This document shows, piece by piece, positions 36,381 through 46,252 of a stretch of 57,001 nt of DNA. Position 1 is the stretch's first letter. Each line of letters starts with the position of its first letter. Below the pieces are notes generated by a model, which saw only the letters and a list, made by a program, of their open reading frames with translations, was not told where the DNA came from and did no database searches. The DNA is from Fictibacillus sp. BK138 (GTDB lineage Bacteria > Bacillota > Bacilli > Bacillales > Fictibacillaceae), in assembly GCF_004216955.1 (NCBI RefSeq), contig NZ_SGXL01000006.1, positions 1 through 57,001 of the forward strand, read 5' to 3'. Made by a program: the position numbers and the translations under genes.

Positions 36381-38876
36381 ATGTGGCAGAAGGTAGAACA
36401 AGAAGTACTCGAACCGATTAGAGGCATGGTGTGGGTAGAGAAGGGTCAGCAGGCAGTCTATAAGACAAGTAAGAGATGGCTTCAGATTTTGAACCAGAGC
36501 ATTTTTAATTGGAGAATGCTGTTGTTTGGAATTGGCTTTTTGTTAGGACGAGCTATGATTTTAGCTGAGATGGCTCCATTTGCATTGCCTTTTGCAGCAA
36601 GTGTATTTGTCTTAAGAAAAGAACGGACAGGTATTGCTGTATTTGCAATACTTGCCGGCGCACTGACACATCAGCCGATCAATGCCTTGTTCTTCATAAG
36701 TGCCTTGCTTGTCTATGCGTGTCTGCAGAAAGGTACCGATCTATTTATCAAAAATAGAATTCAAAGTTTGCCGCTATTGGTATTCGGATCAAGCCTGATA
36801 ACCCGAACATTATTTTCTTTATTTGGGGAAGGCGGACTTGAGCGGGTCGATACGATGCTTGCTCTTGTGGAGGGAGGACTGAGCTTAGTACTCACCTTAA
36901 TCTTCCTTCAATCCATTCCTTTGTTAACGTATAAGAAGATTCCTCAGTCATTGAAGAACGAAGAGATCGTATGTTTAATGATCCTTCTCGCCTCAGTAAT
37001 GACAGGTACAATCGGCTGGCAGATCAATGATGTCTCCGTTGAACATGTCGTATCCCGTTATCTCGTGCTTTTGTTTGCTTTTGTCGGTGGTGCAGCGATC
37101 GGATCTACGGTTGGTGTAGTCACTGGTTTGATTCTCAGTTTGGCTCAAGTAGCAAGTCTGTCTCAAATGAGCCTGCTCGCGTTCTCTGGTTTGCTAGGCG
37201 GACTTTTAAAAGAAGGGAAAAGATTTGGGGTAAGCTTAGGGCTTATCATCGGAACTGTATTGATCGGACTGTATGGTGAGGGCAGGGCAGAAATTACATC
37301 TACCTTGATGGAATCAGGATTTGCCATCCTTCTGTTTCTGTTAACTCCTAAAACAGCGATAAGCAATATATCAAAATATGTTCCGGGTACAAGAGAGCAT
37401 TCGATGCAGCAACAACAATATTTAAAAAAGATTCGTGATGTTACAGCGAGCCGCGTCGAAAGATTCTCTTCATTATTCCAGGCGCTGTCTCATTCGTTCG
37501 GTTCAGTTGGATTGTCATTGAATGAAGAAGAAAGCTCACGAGAAGTTGATTTGTTCTTGAGCAATATAACAGAAAAAACATGTCAGACATGCTTTAAGAA
37601 GGAACAATGCTGGGCTCAAAACTTCACTTCCACCTATGACCTAATGACAAAAATTATGGTCGAACAAGAAGATTACGGCGATATAAGAGACCGGAAGTTA
37701 AAACGTGATTGGGAAAAGCACTGTATTAAACCGCAAAAAGTTACAGATTTAATGAAACAGGAACTATCTCAATATAAAGCAAGCCAAAAGTTGAAGATCC
37801 AAGTTCAGGAAAGCCGCAGACTTGTCGCGGATCAGCTTATGGGTGTTTCTCAAGTCATGGGGAACTTTGCAAAAGAAATTCAGCGGGAACAGGAAAATCA
37901 TCAGATTCAAGAAGAGCAGATTAAAGACTCATTATTCCAAGCTGGGATTGATGTTGGGCATGTTGATATTTACAGCTTAGAAGCGTCAAACGTTGATATC
38001 GAGATGACGATTCCTTACTGCAACAATTCCGGAATCGCAGAGAAACTTATCGCACCGATCTTATCGGATATTTTAGAAGAGACGATTCTTGTTACACATG
38101 AGGAATGTGCGAATTATGCAACGGGTTTCTGTCACCTGTCATTTCATTCAGCAAGGGAATATGTGGTGGAAACAGGAATTGCTTCAGCAGCAAAAGGAGG
38201 AGCTTGGCTTTCTGGAGACAGCCACTCGACGATTGAAATTGGTGCCGGCAAATTTGCTGTAGCTATAGCTGACGGAATGGGCAACGGCGAACGTGCCTTC
38301 ATAGAAAGTAATGAAACCCTTCAGCTTCTGCAGAAAATTCTTCAGTCAGGCATTGAAGAAGAAGTAGCGATCAAATCGGTAAATTCCGTATTATCGCTGA
38401 GAACAACAGACGAGATCTTCTCAACGCTTGATCTGGCTATGATCGACCTCCAGGACGCATCTGCTAAGTTTTTGAAAATCGGTTCGACTCCAAGTTTTAT
38501 TAAAAGGGGTGACCAAGTAAAAACAGTGGAAGCAAGCAACTTGCCGATGGGCATCATCCAGGATTTTGATGTAGATGTTGTGGACGAGCAATTAAAAGCA
38601 GGGGATATTCTGATCATGATGAGTGACGGAATCTATGAAGCCCCTCGTCACATTGAAAATATTGATGCATGGTTAAAACGCAAAATAAGAGAAATCGATA
38701 CTGACGATCCTCAGGAAATCGCAGATCTTATTATGGAGGAGGTTATCCGATCAGGAAATAACGGAATCGAGGACGATATGACTGTGGCGGTAACGAAGAT
38801 CGAAAAAAATATCCCGAAATGGGCAACTGTCCCTCATTACCCGAAAGTAAACTTAAACAGAAAGAAAGCCCAATAG
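36381..38876 (+). CDS. spoIIE: Stage II sporulation protein E (PP2C-type phosphatase)
   Basis: Membrane phosphatase at the polar septum: binds FtsZ, then dephosphorylates SpoIIAA to free sigma F in the forespore. 831 aa (B. subtilis 827): about ten transmembrane helices (about 45-325), a central regulatory/FtsZ-binding part (about 330-590) and the PP2C domain (about 590-831) with metal-binding DGMGNGE (from about 631), MSDGIYE (about 746) and DDMTVAV (about 805). ATG 36381 follows GGGTGGTG; GTGs at 36369 and 36372 overlap that site. Single-gene unit. Confidence 0.96.
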   Translation: MWQKVEQEVLEPIRGMVWVEKGQQAVYKTSKRWLQILNQSIFNWRMLLFGIGFLLGRAMILAEMAPFALPFAASVFVLRKERTGIAVFAILAGALTHQPINALFFISALLVYACLQKGTDLFIKNRIQSLPLLVFGSSLITRTLFSLFGEGGLERVDTMLALVEGGLSLVLTLIFLQSIPLLTYKKIPQSLKNEEIVCLMILLASVMTGTIGWQINDVSVEHVVSRYLVLLFAFVGGAAIGSTVGVVTGLILSLAQVASLSQMSLLAFSGLLGGLLKEGKRFGVSLGLIIGTVLIGLYGEGRAEITSTLMESGFAILLFLLTPKTAISNISKYVPGTREHSMQQQQYLKKIRDVTASRVERFSSLFQALSHSFGSVGLSLNEEESSREVDLFLSNITEKTCQTCFKKEQCWAQNFTSTYDLMTKIMVEQEDYGDIRDRKLKRDWEKHCIKPQKVTDLMKQELSQYKASQKLKIQVQESRRLVADQLMGVSQVMGNFAKEIQREQENHQIQEEQIKDSLFQAGIDVGHVDIYSLEASNVDIEMTIPYCNNSGIAEKLIAPILSDILEETILVTHEECANYATGFCHLSFHSAREYVVETGIASAAKGGAWLSGDSHSTIEIGAGKFAVAIADGMGNGERAFIESNETLQLLQKILQSGIEEEVAIKSVNSVLSLRTTDEIFSTLDLAMIDLQDASAKFLKIGSTPSFIKRGDQVKTVEASNLPMGIIQDFDVDVVDEQLKAGDILIMMSDGIYEAPRHIENIDAWLKRKIREIDTDDPQEIADLIMEEVIRSGNNGIEDDMTVAVTKIEKNIPKWATVPHYPKVNLNRKKAQ

Positions 38877-38889
38877 TTTATTAGAATAA

Positions 38890-38945
38890 GAGGCTGTCCA
38901 GAAAGTAAGTAAACTTACTTTCTGCAGCCTCCATTTTTTATTTTT
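38890..38945 (+). terminator. Long hairpin terminator after spoIIE
   Basis: GAGGCTG and CAGAAAGTAAGT pair with ACTTACTTTCTG and CAGCCTC: 19 bp with a 2-nt bulge (TC) and a 2-nt loop, followed by CATTTTTTATTTTT. Longer than other terminators here. Confidence 0.85.
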
Positions 38946-39021
38946 CATTAAAAATAAAAAATAACTGAAACCCTCATTTAAGCTTTCATATGATATATAT
39001 ATTCTTCACTAGGCTTACCTA

Positions 39022-39057
39022 AGAAAGCGAGCATCCTGGAGCGGAAATCAACATCTT
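39022..39057 (-). repeat. Family B fragment, copy B7
   Basis: Only the end of the element remains: AAAGCGAGCATCCTGG, AGCGGAAATCAAC. It lies in the 356-bp gap between spoIIE and yabS, which otherwise holds two terminator hairpins and no gene. Confidence 0.7.
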
Positions 39058-39094
39058 CTTATAGCAATAATATTTAAGAAATAGCTAATCAAAC

Positions 39095-39142
39095 GAGGCA
39101 TGACATTAAACGTTTTTAGTTTTGAATCATGCCTCTTTTTTA
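39095..39142 (+). terminator. Hairpin with T tract before yabS
   Basis: GAGGCATGA / TCATGCCTC, 9-bp perfect stem, 23-nt AT-rich loop, then T7. No gene ends nearby; it may be a second stop for spoIIE readthrough or a remnant. Confidence 0.65.
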
Positions 39143-39232
39143 TGAGCAAAAAGACTCTTTAAACGTATATTCCAAGACCTTTTTGACGATGATGGTAATA
39201 CGTTAAAAATCGTACTTGAGAGGTGTTAGAGA

Positions 39233-39985
39233 ATGCGTAAAAAAGGAACGTTGAGGCAGATTCTGCTGATTACAGACGGTTGTTCAAATCAAGGTGAAGA
39301 TCCAGTAGCGATGGCGGCACTTGCTCATGAGCAAGGCATTGCAGTAAATGTAATCGGGGTATTGAATGAAAATGCGCCTGAGTATCACAGACAGGGATTA
39401 AAAGAAGTAGAAGATATAGCGATGGCTGGAGGAGGAATCAGTCAGGTCGTTTATACGAAACAGCTTGCACAAACGGTAAAGATGGTAACACAAAAAGCGA
39501 TGGCCCAAACGATTAAAGGTGTCGTTAATGCAGAACTGCAACAAATCCTCGGAAGCAAATCTACGATGGAGGATCTTCCTCCTGATAAACGCGGAGAGGT
39601 GATGGAAGTCGTCGACGAAATGGGAGAAACTATGAACCTCGAAGTATTGGTATTGATAGATGCATCCGGCTCGATGGAAGATAAGATGCTGACCGTTCAG
39701 GAATCATTGCTGGATCTATCTATCTCACTAAATTCGAGAATCGGTGAAAATGAGTTTTCGATTTTTGCTTTCCCTGGAAAGAAGAAAGAAGTGGAAGAAT
39801 TATTAAGCTGGTCTTCGAAATTAGATTCGATCGGCAAAATATTTTCAAAGCTTACACTAGGCGGAATTACACCAACAGGCCCGGCAATAAAAGAAGGGAT
39901 CGCTGCATTCACTCGTAAACGATCCTCGAAAAGGAGCTTCTTGTCCGATGATGCCCCAGGATATATCGAAGAGTCCGGTATGTAA
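39233..39985 (+). CDS. yabS: VWA-domain protein YabS
   Basis: 250-aa von Willebrand factor A domain protein; function unknown, found with the kinase YabT in endospore formers. A degenerate VWA end (ILLITDGCSNQGEDPVAMA, about 10-28) is followed by a second, better domain with the MIDAS motif DASGSM (about 143-148) and TPTG (about 212-215). The order of pieces suggests a shortened two-domain or circularly arranged VWA protein, as in B. subtilis YabS. ATG 39233 follows GAGAGGTG. Its end overlaps yabT by 38 nt. Confidence 0.88.
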   Translation: MRKKGTLRQILLITDGCSNQGEDPVAMAALAHEQGIAVNVIGVLNENAPEYHRQGLKEVEDIAMAGGGISQVVYTKQLAQTVKMVTQKAMAQTIKGVVNAELQQILGSKSTMEDLPPDKRGEVMEVVDEMGETMNLEVLVLIDASGSMEDKMLTVQESLLDLSISLNSRIGENEFSIFAFPGKKKEVEELLSWSSKLDSIGKIFSKLTLGGITPTGPAIKEGIAAFTRKRSSKRSFLSDDAPGYIEESGM

Positions 39986-40934
39986 CTTAGCTGCAGGAGA
40001 AGAAATTCGTGGAAAATGGAACCAGCTTATCTATCGTATACGCCGCCGTTTAGGTTATGGTGCAACAGGTGCGGTGTATCTCGCTGATTCTATTAACGGT
40101 ACGGTTGCTTTAAAGATCGGACATGACCAGATGTCGATTACATCAGAAGTGAATGTGCTGAAGCGTTTTTCTAAGGTCCAGGGGAAAGTCCTTGGACCTT
40201 CTTTAATCGATGTGGATGATTGGCAGATAAGAAGCGTAACATACCCGTTTTATGCGATGGAATATTTAAAAGGTGAGACGCTTTTTGATTTTATGCGGCC
40301 GAAATCCCCCGAATGGGCGGGGATTCTGCTCGTTCAGCTCTTAACAGATCTGCACATGCTTCATCAGGCAGGCTGGGCTTTCGGGGATTTAAAGCCTGAC
40401 AATTTACTTGTTACGGGTCCCCCATACCGGATCAGATGGATTGATGTCGGCGGTACGACTGTCATGGACCGGTCTATAAAAGAATACACAGAGTTCTTTG
40501 ACCGGGGGTATTGGGGGAAGGGTTCACGAAAAGCGGAGCCTTCTTATGATCTGTTTTCAGCTGGAATGGTGATGGTGAACCTGGCTTATCCAGCACGTTT
40601 TACGAAAAAGAGTGATCCCGATAGACAGATGCAGGAATTAAGAAAAAACAGTCCTATGCTTAGACTTTACGCACATATTCTTGAGAAGGCATGGAACGGA
40701 AAGTATCGATATGCTGAAGAGATGAGAAATGAACTTGTGCTTTTATTGAATGAAAAAGATAAACGCACAGTTCAGCAAAATAAAAATCCTGCTGTACAAA
40801 AAAAGGCAGCTGTACAAAAGCAGACAAGACAGTCACAAAAAAAGAAACAGAAAAGTTTTATTGCCGAAACTTTTTTAGTATTTACTTTTGTCTTTGTGGT
40901 TTATTTATTTTATATGCTCGGCCAGACGATGTAA
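39948..40934 (+). CDS. yabT: Serine/threonine protein kinase YabT
   Basis: Hanks-type kinase of the forespore; in B. subtilis YabT binds DNA, is septum-associated and phosphorylates RecA (also AbrB). 328 aa: kinase domain about 25-280 with GYGATGAVYLA glycine loop, ATP lysine in VALKIG, catalytic GDLKPDN and DVGG in place of DFG, a lysine/glutamine-rich basic region (about 275-305) suited to DNA binding, and one C-terminal transmembrane helix (about 306-326). Unlike PrkC it has no PASTA repeats. AAAGGAGC lies inside yabS, so the two are coupled. AbrB, a reported substrate, is in this window. Confidence 0.92.
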   Translation: MMPQDISKSPVCNLAAGEEIRGKWNQLIYRIRRRLGYGATGAVYLADSINGTVALKIGHDQMSITSEVNVLKRFSKVQGKVLGPSLIDVDDWQIRSVTYPFYAMEYLKGETLFDFMRPKSPEWAGILLVQLLTDLHMLHQAGWAFGDLKPDNLLVTGPPYRIRWIDVGGTTVMDRSIKEYTEFFDRGYWGKGSRKAEPSYDLFSAGMVMVNLAYPARFTKKSDPDRQMQELRKNSPMLRLYAHILEKAWNGKYRYAEEMRNELVLLLNEKDKRTVQQNKNPAVQKKAAVQKQTRQSQKKKQKSFIAETFLVFTFVFVVYLFYMLGQTM

Positions 40935-40982
40935 GAGTGTAAGTCAGCAGCATTCTTTGATATGATTTTAAGGAGAATCGGT

Positions 40983-42395
40983 GTGAAGGAGCGGGTTAGG
41001 TTGCAGCATGTTGAAAATTTTATTAAAAAGCACCAGCTTCTTTCATCTGCGAAAACAGTTGTTGTTGGCGTATCCGGAGGACCAGATTCATTAGCCTTGC
41101 TTCATTTTCTATGGAAAAGGTCAGCTAAATACAGTATTAAAGTAGTTGCCGCATCCTTTGATCATAAGCTTAGGGGTGAAGAGTCTGCCCGTGAACTGGC
41201 GATGACTGAAAAGTTTTGCTCAGATAGAAACATCCCGTTTGAAGGCGGAGCAGCAGATGTGGCAGACTATCAAAAAGAGAATCATCTTTCACTGCAAACA
41301 GCAGCCCGAACATGCAGGTACGATTTTTTTGAGCGGGTTATGAAGAAGTACGAAGCCAATGTTCTGGCGCTCGCTCATCATGGTGATGATCAAGTAGAGA
41401 CGATGCTCATGAGGATGACAAGAGGAAGTGAAGGATACAGTCTTGCAGGAATACCTGTTAAACGCTCTTTCGCTGAAGGGGAAATTATTCGTCCTTTTTT
41501 AGGAATAACGAAAGCCGAAATCGAGCATTATTGTAAAGTGGAAGATCTTTATCCTGTTTATGATCCGTCGAACGAAAGTGAAAAATATGTACGGAACAGG
41601 TTTAGAAAAAAAGTGCTGCCTTTTTTAAAACAGGAAAACCCGAATGTTCATGAAAGATTTCAGTATTTAAGTGAAACCATTACAGAAGATGAAGCGTATA
41701 TATTACATCAGGCTGAAATAGAGTTAGAAAAGGTTTTAATAGTTAAAACAGAGGGGAAAATAGAGTTATCTGTATCCGCATTTAACAAGATGCCTATTCC
41801 TTTACAAAAAAGAGGGATTACACTAATATTGAACTATCTGTATAAATTAAATCCTTCATCTCTTTCCTCTGTACATAAGGAAAACTTTCTTAGTTTGCTC
41901 GGAAGTGAGCATCCATCCGGATTTTTGCATTTTCCGTCAGGCCTTTTTGTCAGCCGAACTTATGACAGATGTACATTAAGTTTTGAGCAGGTAAAAAATG
42001 AAGAACCTTCATATGAGTTATCTATGGATGTGCCTGGCAAAGCAGAAGTTCCGATTGGAATATTAACTGCTGAAATAACGGATCGTGAACCAGCTTCAAT
42101 TAGAGGAAAAGATGTTTTTGTGTTTTCACCGAATGATGTAAGTCTCCCTTTACGAGTTCGAAACCGCAGACCAGGTGACCGGATGGCGATTGCCGGCGTC
42201 GGTACGCGGAAATTAAAAGATATATTTATTGATGCTAAAGTGGCACAAGAAGAACGGAAAGTTTGGCCTGTCGTTGTTAATGCCAACGGCGATATTATAT
42301 GGCTTCCCGGACTGAAACACACAGGACGCAAACATATAAATCATTCTGAACAGTGGGTTATCTTACGCTTTCAAAAAAATCGCCATGACGTCTAG
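40983..42395 (+). CDS. tilS: tRNA(Ile)-lysidine synthase
   Basis: Converts C34 of the CAU tRNA-Ile to lysidine so it reads AUA. 470 aa: N-type ATP pyrophosphatase with PP-loop SGGPDS (about 31-36), a TilS substrate-binding middle and a C-terminal TilS_C domain (about 380-465, RNRRPGDRMAIAGVGTRKLKD). Start GTG 40983 with AAGGAG at 40970-40975; an ATG at 40962 lies before that site. The tilS-hprT-ftsH order is conserved. Confidence 0.94.
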   Translation: MKERVRLQHVENFIKKHQLLSSAKTVVVGVSGGPDSLALLHFLWKRSAKYSIKVVAASFDHKLRGEESARELAMTEKFCSDRNIPFEGGAADVADYQKENHLSLQTAARTCRYDFFERVMKKYEANVLALAHHGDDQVETMLMRMTRGSEGYSLAGIPVKRSFAEGEIIRPFLGITKAEIEHYCKVEDLYPVYDPSNESEKYVRNRFRKKVLPFLKQENPNVHERFQYLSETITEDEAYILHQAEIELEKVLIVKTEGKIELSVSAFNKMPIPLQKRGITLILNYLYKLNPSSLSSVHKENFLSLLGSEHPSGFLHFPSGLFVSRTYDRCTLSFEQVKNEEPSYELSMDVPGKAEVPIGILTAEITDREPASIRGKDVFVFSPNDVSLPLRVRNRRPGDRMAIAGVGTRKLKDIFIDAKVAQEERKVWPVVVNANGDIIWLPGLKHTGRKHINHSEQWVILRFQKNRHDV

Positions 42396-42410
42396 GAGGC
42401 TTGTTGAACT

Positions 42411-42950
42411 ATGCATGATGAAATTTTAGAAACACTTATATCTGAAGAAGCCATTCAAGGGAAGATCAAAGAACTTGGAAAAGAGCTATCAGAGGAATAT
42501 AAGGACAGTTTTCCATTAGTAATTGGAGTGCTAAAGGGTGCATTACCTTTTATGGCAGACCTGATTAAACGAATGGATATCCACCTCGAGATCGATTTAA
42601 TGGCTGTTTCCAGCTATGGAGCTTCTACCGTTTCTTCCGGTCAAGTGAAAATCGTTAAAGATTTAGATACTTCCTTAGAAGGTCGAGACGTAATCATTGT
42701 AGAAGATATTATTGACAGCGGATTGACTCTTAGCTATTTGGTGAACTTGTTTAAAGCACGCAAGGCCAAAACGGTTAAGATTGTAACATTGTTAGATAAG
42801 CCAACAGGACGAAAAGTAGATATTACACCAGATTTAGCTGGCTTTATCGTTCCTGATGCTTTTGTTGTCGGATACGGCTTGGATTATATCGAGAAGTACC
42901 GCAACTTGCCTTACATTGGCGTATTAAAGCCAGAGATCTACGAAAAGTAA
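42411..42950 (+). CDS. hprT: Hypoxanthine-guanine phosphoribosyltransferase
   Basis: Salvages hypoxanthine and guanine with PRPP to IMP and GMP. 179 aa; PRPP loop [10 protein letters not shown] (about 97-106), the [13 protein letters not shown] segment near residue 40 and [12 protein letters not shown] near the C-terminus. With TilS it forms a complex in B. subtilis that activates ftsH transcription, and ftsH follows next. GGAGG lies before the ATG. Confidence 0.95.
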   Translation: MHDEILETLISEEAIQGKIKELGKELSEEYKDSFPLVIGVLKGALPFMADLIKRMDIHLEIDLMAVSSYGASTVSSGQVKIVKDLDTSLEGRDVIIVEDIIDSGLTLSYLVNLFKARKAKTVKIVTLLDKPTGRKVDITPDLAGFIVPDAFVVGYGLDYIEKYRNLPYIGVLKPEIYEK

Positions 42951-43000
42951 GAATAACAAAAACCGCATAAGATTTGATTGTTCGCCTAAGGAGGTAAGGA

Positions 43001-44908
43001 ATGAATCGCATCTTCCGTAATACGATATTTTATTTATTAATCTTTTTAGTTGTAGTTGGAGTTGTCAGCTTTTTCAACGGCAACAACAACGAAGTAAAAG
43101 AAATCCGTTATGATCAGCTGACAAAGTACATTGAAGACGGTAAAGTAGAAAGCATTGTTTACCAGCCAGAGGGTGGCGTTTATGTTGTCCGAGGAAAGCT
43201 GGAGGGAGCGAAAGAAGGAGAAGTATTCCAGACGAATGCTCCGTTAACCGGCAATACACTTGCTGAAATTGAACAGCTTGCAGACAGCGCAAATGTTGAA
43301 TTCAAACAGCAGGAACAGACGAGCGGCTGGGTTACGTTCTTTACATCGATTATCCCGTTTGTCATTATCTTTATTTTATTCTTCTTCTTGCTTAATCAAG
43401 CTCAGGGTGGCGGAAGCCGTGTAATGAACTTTGGAAAGAGCAAGGCAAAACTTTATAACGAAGAAAAGAAAAAAGTTACGTTTAAAGATGTAGCTGGAGC
43501 GGATGAAGAGAAACAAGAACTTGTAGAAGTTGTTGAATTCTTGAAAGATCCTCGCAAGTTCTCTGCACTAGGTGCGCGTATTCCTAAGGGTGTTCTTTTA
43601 GTCGGACCTCCGGGTACCGGTAAAACACTTCTTGCACGTGCTGTAGCAGGTGAAGCAGGCGTTCCGTTCTTCTCGATCTCAGGTTCTGATTTCGTTGAAA
43701 TGTTCGTCGGTGTCGGGGCTTCCCGTGTCCGTGATTTGTTTGAAAATGCAAAGAAAAACGCTCCTTGTATCATTTTCATTGATGAGATTGATGCTGTAGG
43801 ACGTCAGCGTGGCGCTGGTCTAGGTGGCGGTCACGATGAACGTGAGCAGACCCTGAACCAATTGCTGGTTGAGATGGATGGTTTCGGTGCGAATGAAGGA
43901 ATCATCATCATCGCAGCTACCAACCGTGCTGATATTCTTGACCCGGCACTTCTTCGTCCGGGACGTTTTGACCGTCAGATTCCGGTTAACCGCCCAGATG
44001 TAAAAGGCCGTGAAGAAGTTCTTCAAGTGCATGCGCGCAACAAGCCGCTTGCAGAAGACGTTAACTTAAAAACGATCGCGATGCGTACTCCAGGTTTCTC
44101 TGGTGCGGATCTAGAAAACTTACTAAACGAAGCAGCATTAGTTGCTGCCCGTTCTGACAAGAAAAAGATCGATATGGACGATGTAGATGAAGCGATTGAC
44201 CGTGTAATAGCAGGTCCTGCTAAGAAGAGCCGTGTTATTTCTGAAAAAGAAAAGAACATTGTAGCTTACCATGAAGCTGGTCACACAGTGATTGGTCTAG
44301 TTCTAGAAGGTGCCGATACCGTTCATAAAGTAACAGTTGTTCCTCGTGGTCAAGCCGGAGGATATACGGTTATGCTTCCTAAAGAAGATCGTTATTTCAT
44401 GACTAAACCAGAACTAGAAGATAAGATCGTTGGATTGCTTGGAGGCCGTGTTGCTGAAGAGATCACATTCAATGAAGTAAGTACTGGTGCTCATAATGAC
44501 TTCCAGCGTGCAACGGGTATCGCTCGCCGCATGGTAACGGAGTTTGGTATGAGTGATCGTCTCGGACCAATGCAGTTTGGTTCTTCTCAAGGAGGCCAAG
44601 TGTTCTTAGGAAGAGACTTCAATAATGAGCAAAACTACAGTGATGCAATCGCGCATGAGATCGACTTAGAAGTTCAACGCATCATTAAAGAATCTTACGA
44701 GCGCTGTCGTCAGATTCTTACAGAACACAATTCTAAGTTAGAAATCATCGCTCAGACATTGCTATCTGTTGAAACGCTTGATGAGGAACAAATCAAAGAG
44801 CTTGTTAAAACAGGTCAGCTTCCTGACAAAAAGACGATTTCGAAACCATCTGATGATGTTAAGGTTACACTTAACAAAAAAGATGAAGAAGAACCAAAAC
44901 AAGATTAA
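43001..44908 (+). CDS. ftsH: ATP-dependent zinc metalloprotease FtsH
   Basis: Membrane AAA+ protease that degrades membrane and short-lived proteins, including Spo0E phosphatase in B. subtilis (so it favours sporulation). 635 aa: transmembrane helices at about 5-25 and 110-132, an extracytoplasmic loop between, Walker A GPPGTGKT at 202-209, IDEIDAVGR Walker B, SRH arginines, and zinc site HEAGH at 424-428. AAGGAGG precedes the ATG. A terminator ends the tilS-hprT-ftsH group. Confidence 0.97.
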   Translation: MNRIFRNTIFYLLIFLVVVGVVSFFNGNNNEVKEIRYDQLTKYIEDGKVESIVYQPEGGVYVVRGKLEGAKEGEVFQTNAPLTGNTLAEIEQLADSANVEFKQQEQTSGWVTFFTSIIPFVIIFILFFFLLNQAQGGGSRVMNFGKSKAKLYNEEKKKVTFKDVAGADEEKQELVEVVEFLKDPRKFSALGARIPKGVLLVGPPGTGKTLLARAVAGEAGVPFFSISGSDFVEMFVGVGASRVRDLFENAKKNAPCIIFIDEIDAVGRQRGAGLGGGHDEREQTLNQLLVEMDGFGANEGIIIIAATNRADILDPALLRPGRFDRQIPVNRPDVKGREEVLQVHARNKPLAEDVNLKTIAMRTPGFSGADLENLLNEAALVAARSDKKKIDMDDVDEAIDRVIAGPAKKSRVISEKEKNIVAYHEAGHTVIGLVLEGADTVHKVTVVPRGQAGGYTVMLPKEDRYFMTKPELEDKIVGLLGGRVAEEITFNEVSTGAHNDFQRATGIARRMVTEFGMSDRLGPMQFGSSQGGQVFLGRDFNNEQNYSDAIAHEIDLEVQRIIKESYERCRQILTEHNSKLEIIAQTLLSVETLDEEQIKELVKTGQLPDKKTISKPSDDVKVTLNKKDEEEPKQD

Positions 44909-44918
44909 TTTTTACAAA

Positions 44919-44952
44919 AGGATGCCTCAGATCTCGAGGTGTCCTTTTTTTG
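44919..44952 (+). terminator. ftsH terminator
   Basis: AGGATGCCTC / GAGGTGTCCT, 10-bp stem with two G-T pairs, 7-nt loop, T7. Confidence 0.85.
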
Positions 44953-44976
44953 TAAGTCATTGTTGCTCTTGAAAGC

Positions 44977-45108
44977 AGTTGATTTCCACTCCAGGTTGCA
45001 CGCTTTCCACGGGGCGCACGGTGAGCCTCCTGCCGCTTTGCGCCATTAGGAGTCTCCACCTGACCGCTCGTCCCGTAGGAGTCGGCAACCTTACGCTACA
45101 ATCAACTT
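44977..45108 (+). repeat. Family B palindromic element, copy B8
   Basis: Full-length forward copy between ftsH and coaX: AGTTGATTTCCACTCCAGG, CGCTTTCCACGGGGCGC, GGTGAGCCTCCTGCCGC, ATTAGGAGTCTCC, CAATCAACTTT region degenerate as ACAATCAACTTT. The left flank TTGTTGCTCTTGAAAG is shared with copies B4 and B9. Confidence 0.85.
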
Positions 45109-45219
45109 TCAATGAAGAAAATAAGGAAACATCCAACAGCAATAGCCATTATAAACCATCCTAATAAAAAGGTTTTTTCTTTTAGTTTCGTTTATTGATG
45201 TTCTTTCTCTTCACTGACT

Positions 45220-45352
45220 AGTTGATTGGAGTGAAAGGTGCGAGACTCCTGCGGGACAAGTGGTCAGGTGAGACCCTTTAAGGCGCGTAGCGGCAAGGGG
45301 CTCACCGCCTGCCCCGCGGAAAGCGAGTATCTGTAACGGAAATCAACCACTT
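45220..45352 (-). repeat. Family B palindromic element, copy B9
   Basis: Full-length reverse copy 111 bp after B8, in opposite orientation: AGTTGATTGGAGTGAAAGG, GCGAGACTCCTGCGGGAC, GGTGAGACC, GGGGCTCACCGCC, CCGCGGAAAGCGAG, GGAAATCAACC. Together B8 and B9 fill about half of the 559-bp gap; the rest is AT-rich with no gene. Confidence 0.85.
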
Positions 45353-45467
45353 CCAAGAGCACCAAAGATTATTCAACGAGTATTCCAATAAGCCACGTTA
45401 CTTTACTCCTATACGTTTTGTGTTATAACTATTATAGAAACTTAAGATAAGAAGCGGGGACAAATTC

Positions 45468-46238
45468 ATGATTTTTGTGTTTGATGTCGGAAATACGAAT
45501 ATTGTTTTAGGGCTATATGAGAACGATGAACTGAAGCACCATTGGAGAATTCACACATCACGTGAAAAGACAGAAGACGAATACGGCATGCTGGTACTCG
45601 ATCTGTTTCGCCATGTGAATATTAATAAAGAACAAATTGAAGGAATAATCATATCCTCTGTTGTTCCTCCAATCATGTTCGCATTAGAGCGTATGTGCTT
45701 GAAATATTTTAATCAGCGTCCATTGATTGTTGGTCCTGGTATTAAAACCGGGCTGAACATAAAGTATGAAAATCCCAGAGAAGTTGGAGCTGACCGTATT
45801 GTGAATGCGGTTGCTGCCATTCATGAATACGATTCTCCATTGATCATTGTGGACTTTGGCACGGCTACAACTTACTGCTATATTAATGAAAATAAGCAAT
45901 ACATGGGCGGTGCAATAGCCCCAGGTATCAATATTTCTACAGAAGCGCTTTACACGAAAGCAGCTAAACTTCCGCGTATCGAGATCGCAAAGCCTGAAGG
46001 TGTGATCGGAAAAAATACAGTTAATGCTATGCAAGCCGGCATACTTTATGGATATGTAGGACAAGTAGAGGGTATTGTAAAAAGAATGAAGGAACAATCA
46101 CCGGTTGAACCAACTGTAATCGCAACAGGCGGTCTTGCGAATCTGATCGCAGCCGAAAGCAGTGTTATTGACCATGTAGATCCTTTCTTAACATTAAAAG
46201 GTCTACTGCTTATTTATGATAAAAACAAGAACGGCTAA
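45468..46238 (+). CDS. coaX: Type III pantothenate kinase
   Basis: First step of coenzyme A synthesis from pantothenate; ASKHA-fold enzyme that needs a monovalent cation. 256 aa with the phosphate-1 motif DVGNTN (6-11), [11 protein letters not shown] (about 105-115), [12 protein letters not shown] (phosphate-2, about 127-138) and the adenosine motif TGGLAN (about 222-227). GCGGGGA lies before the ATG. coaX-hslO-cysK order as in B. subtilis, without the yacD gene usually between hslO and cysK there. Confidence 0.95.
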   Translation: MIFVFDVGNTNIVLGLYENDELKHHWRIHTSREKTEDEYGMLVLDLFRHVNINKEQIEGIIISSVVPPIMFALERMCLKYFNQRPLIVGPGIKTGLNIKYENPREVGADRIVNAVAAIHEYDSPLIIVDFGTATTYCYINENKQYMGGAIAPGINISTEALYTKAAKLPRIEIAKPEGVIGKNTVNAMQAGILYGYVGQVEGIVKRMKEQSPVEPTVIATGGLANLIAAESSVIDHVDPFLTLKGLLLIYDKNKNG

Positions 46239-46252
46239 AAGGATGAGTTATT

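Noticed and set aside
38890-38945. Terminal inverted repeat of an insertion sequence (GAGGCTGTCC resembles some IS ends)
   Set aside because: The two halves form one compact hairpin with a T tract right after spoIIE; no transposase or partner end is near, so a terminator is the simpler reading.
39233-39985. yabS as a frameshifted or truncated VWA gene
   Set aside because: The order of a partial VWA end before a MIDAS-containing part looks odd, but as far as I recall B. subtilis YabS (about 245 aa) has the same layout; the start has a good ribosome binding site and the frame is intact.
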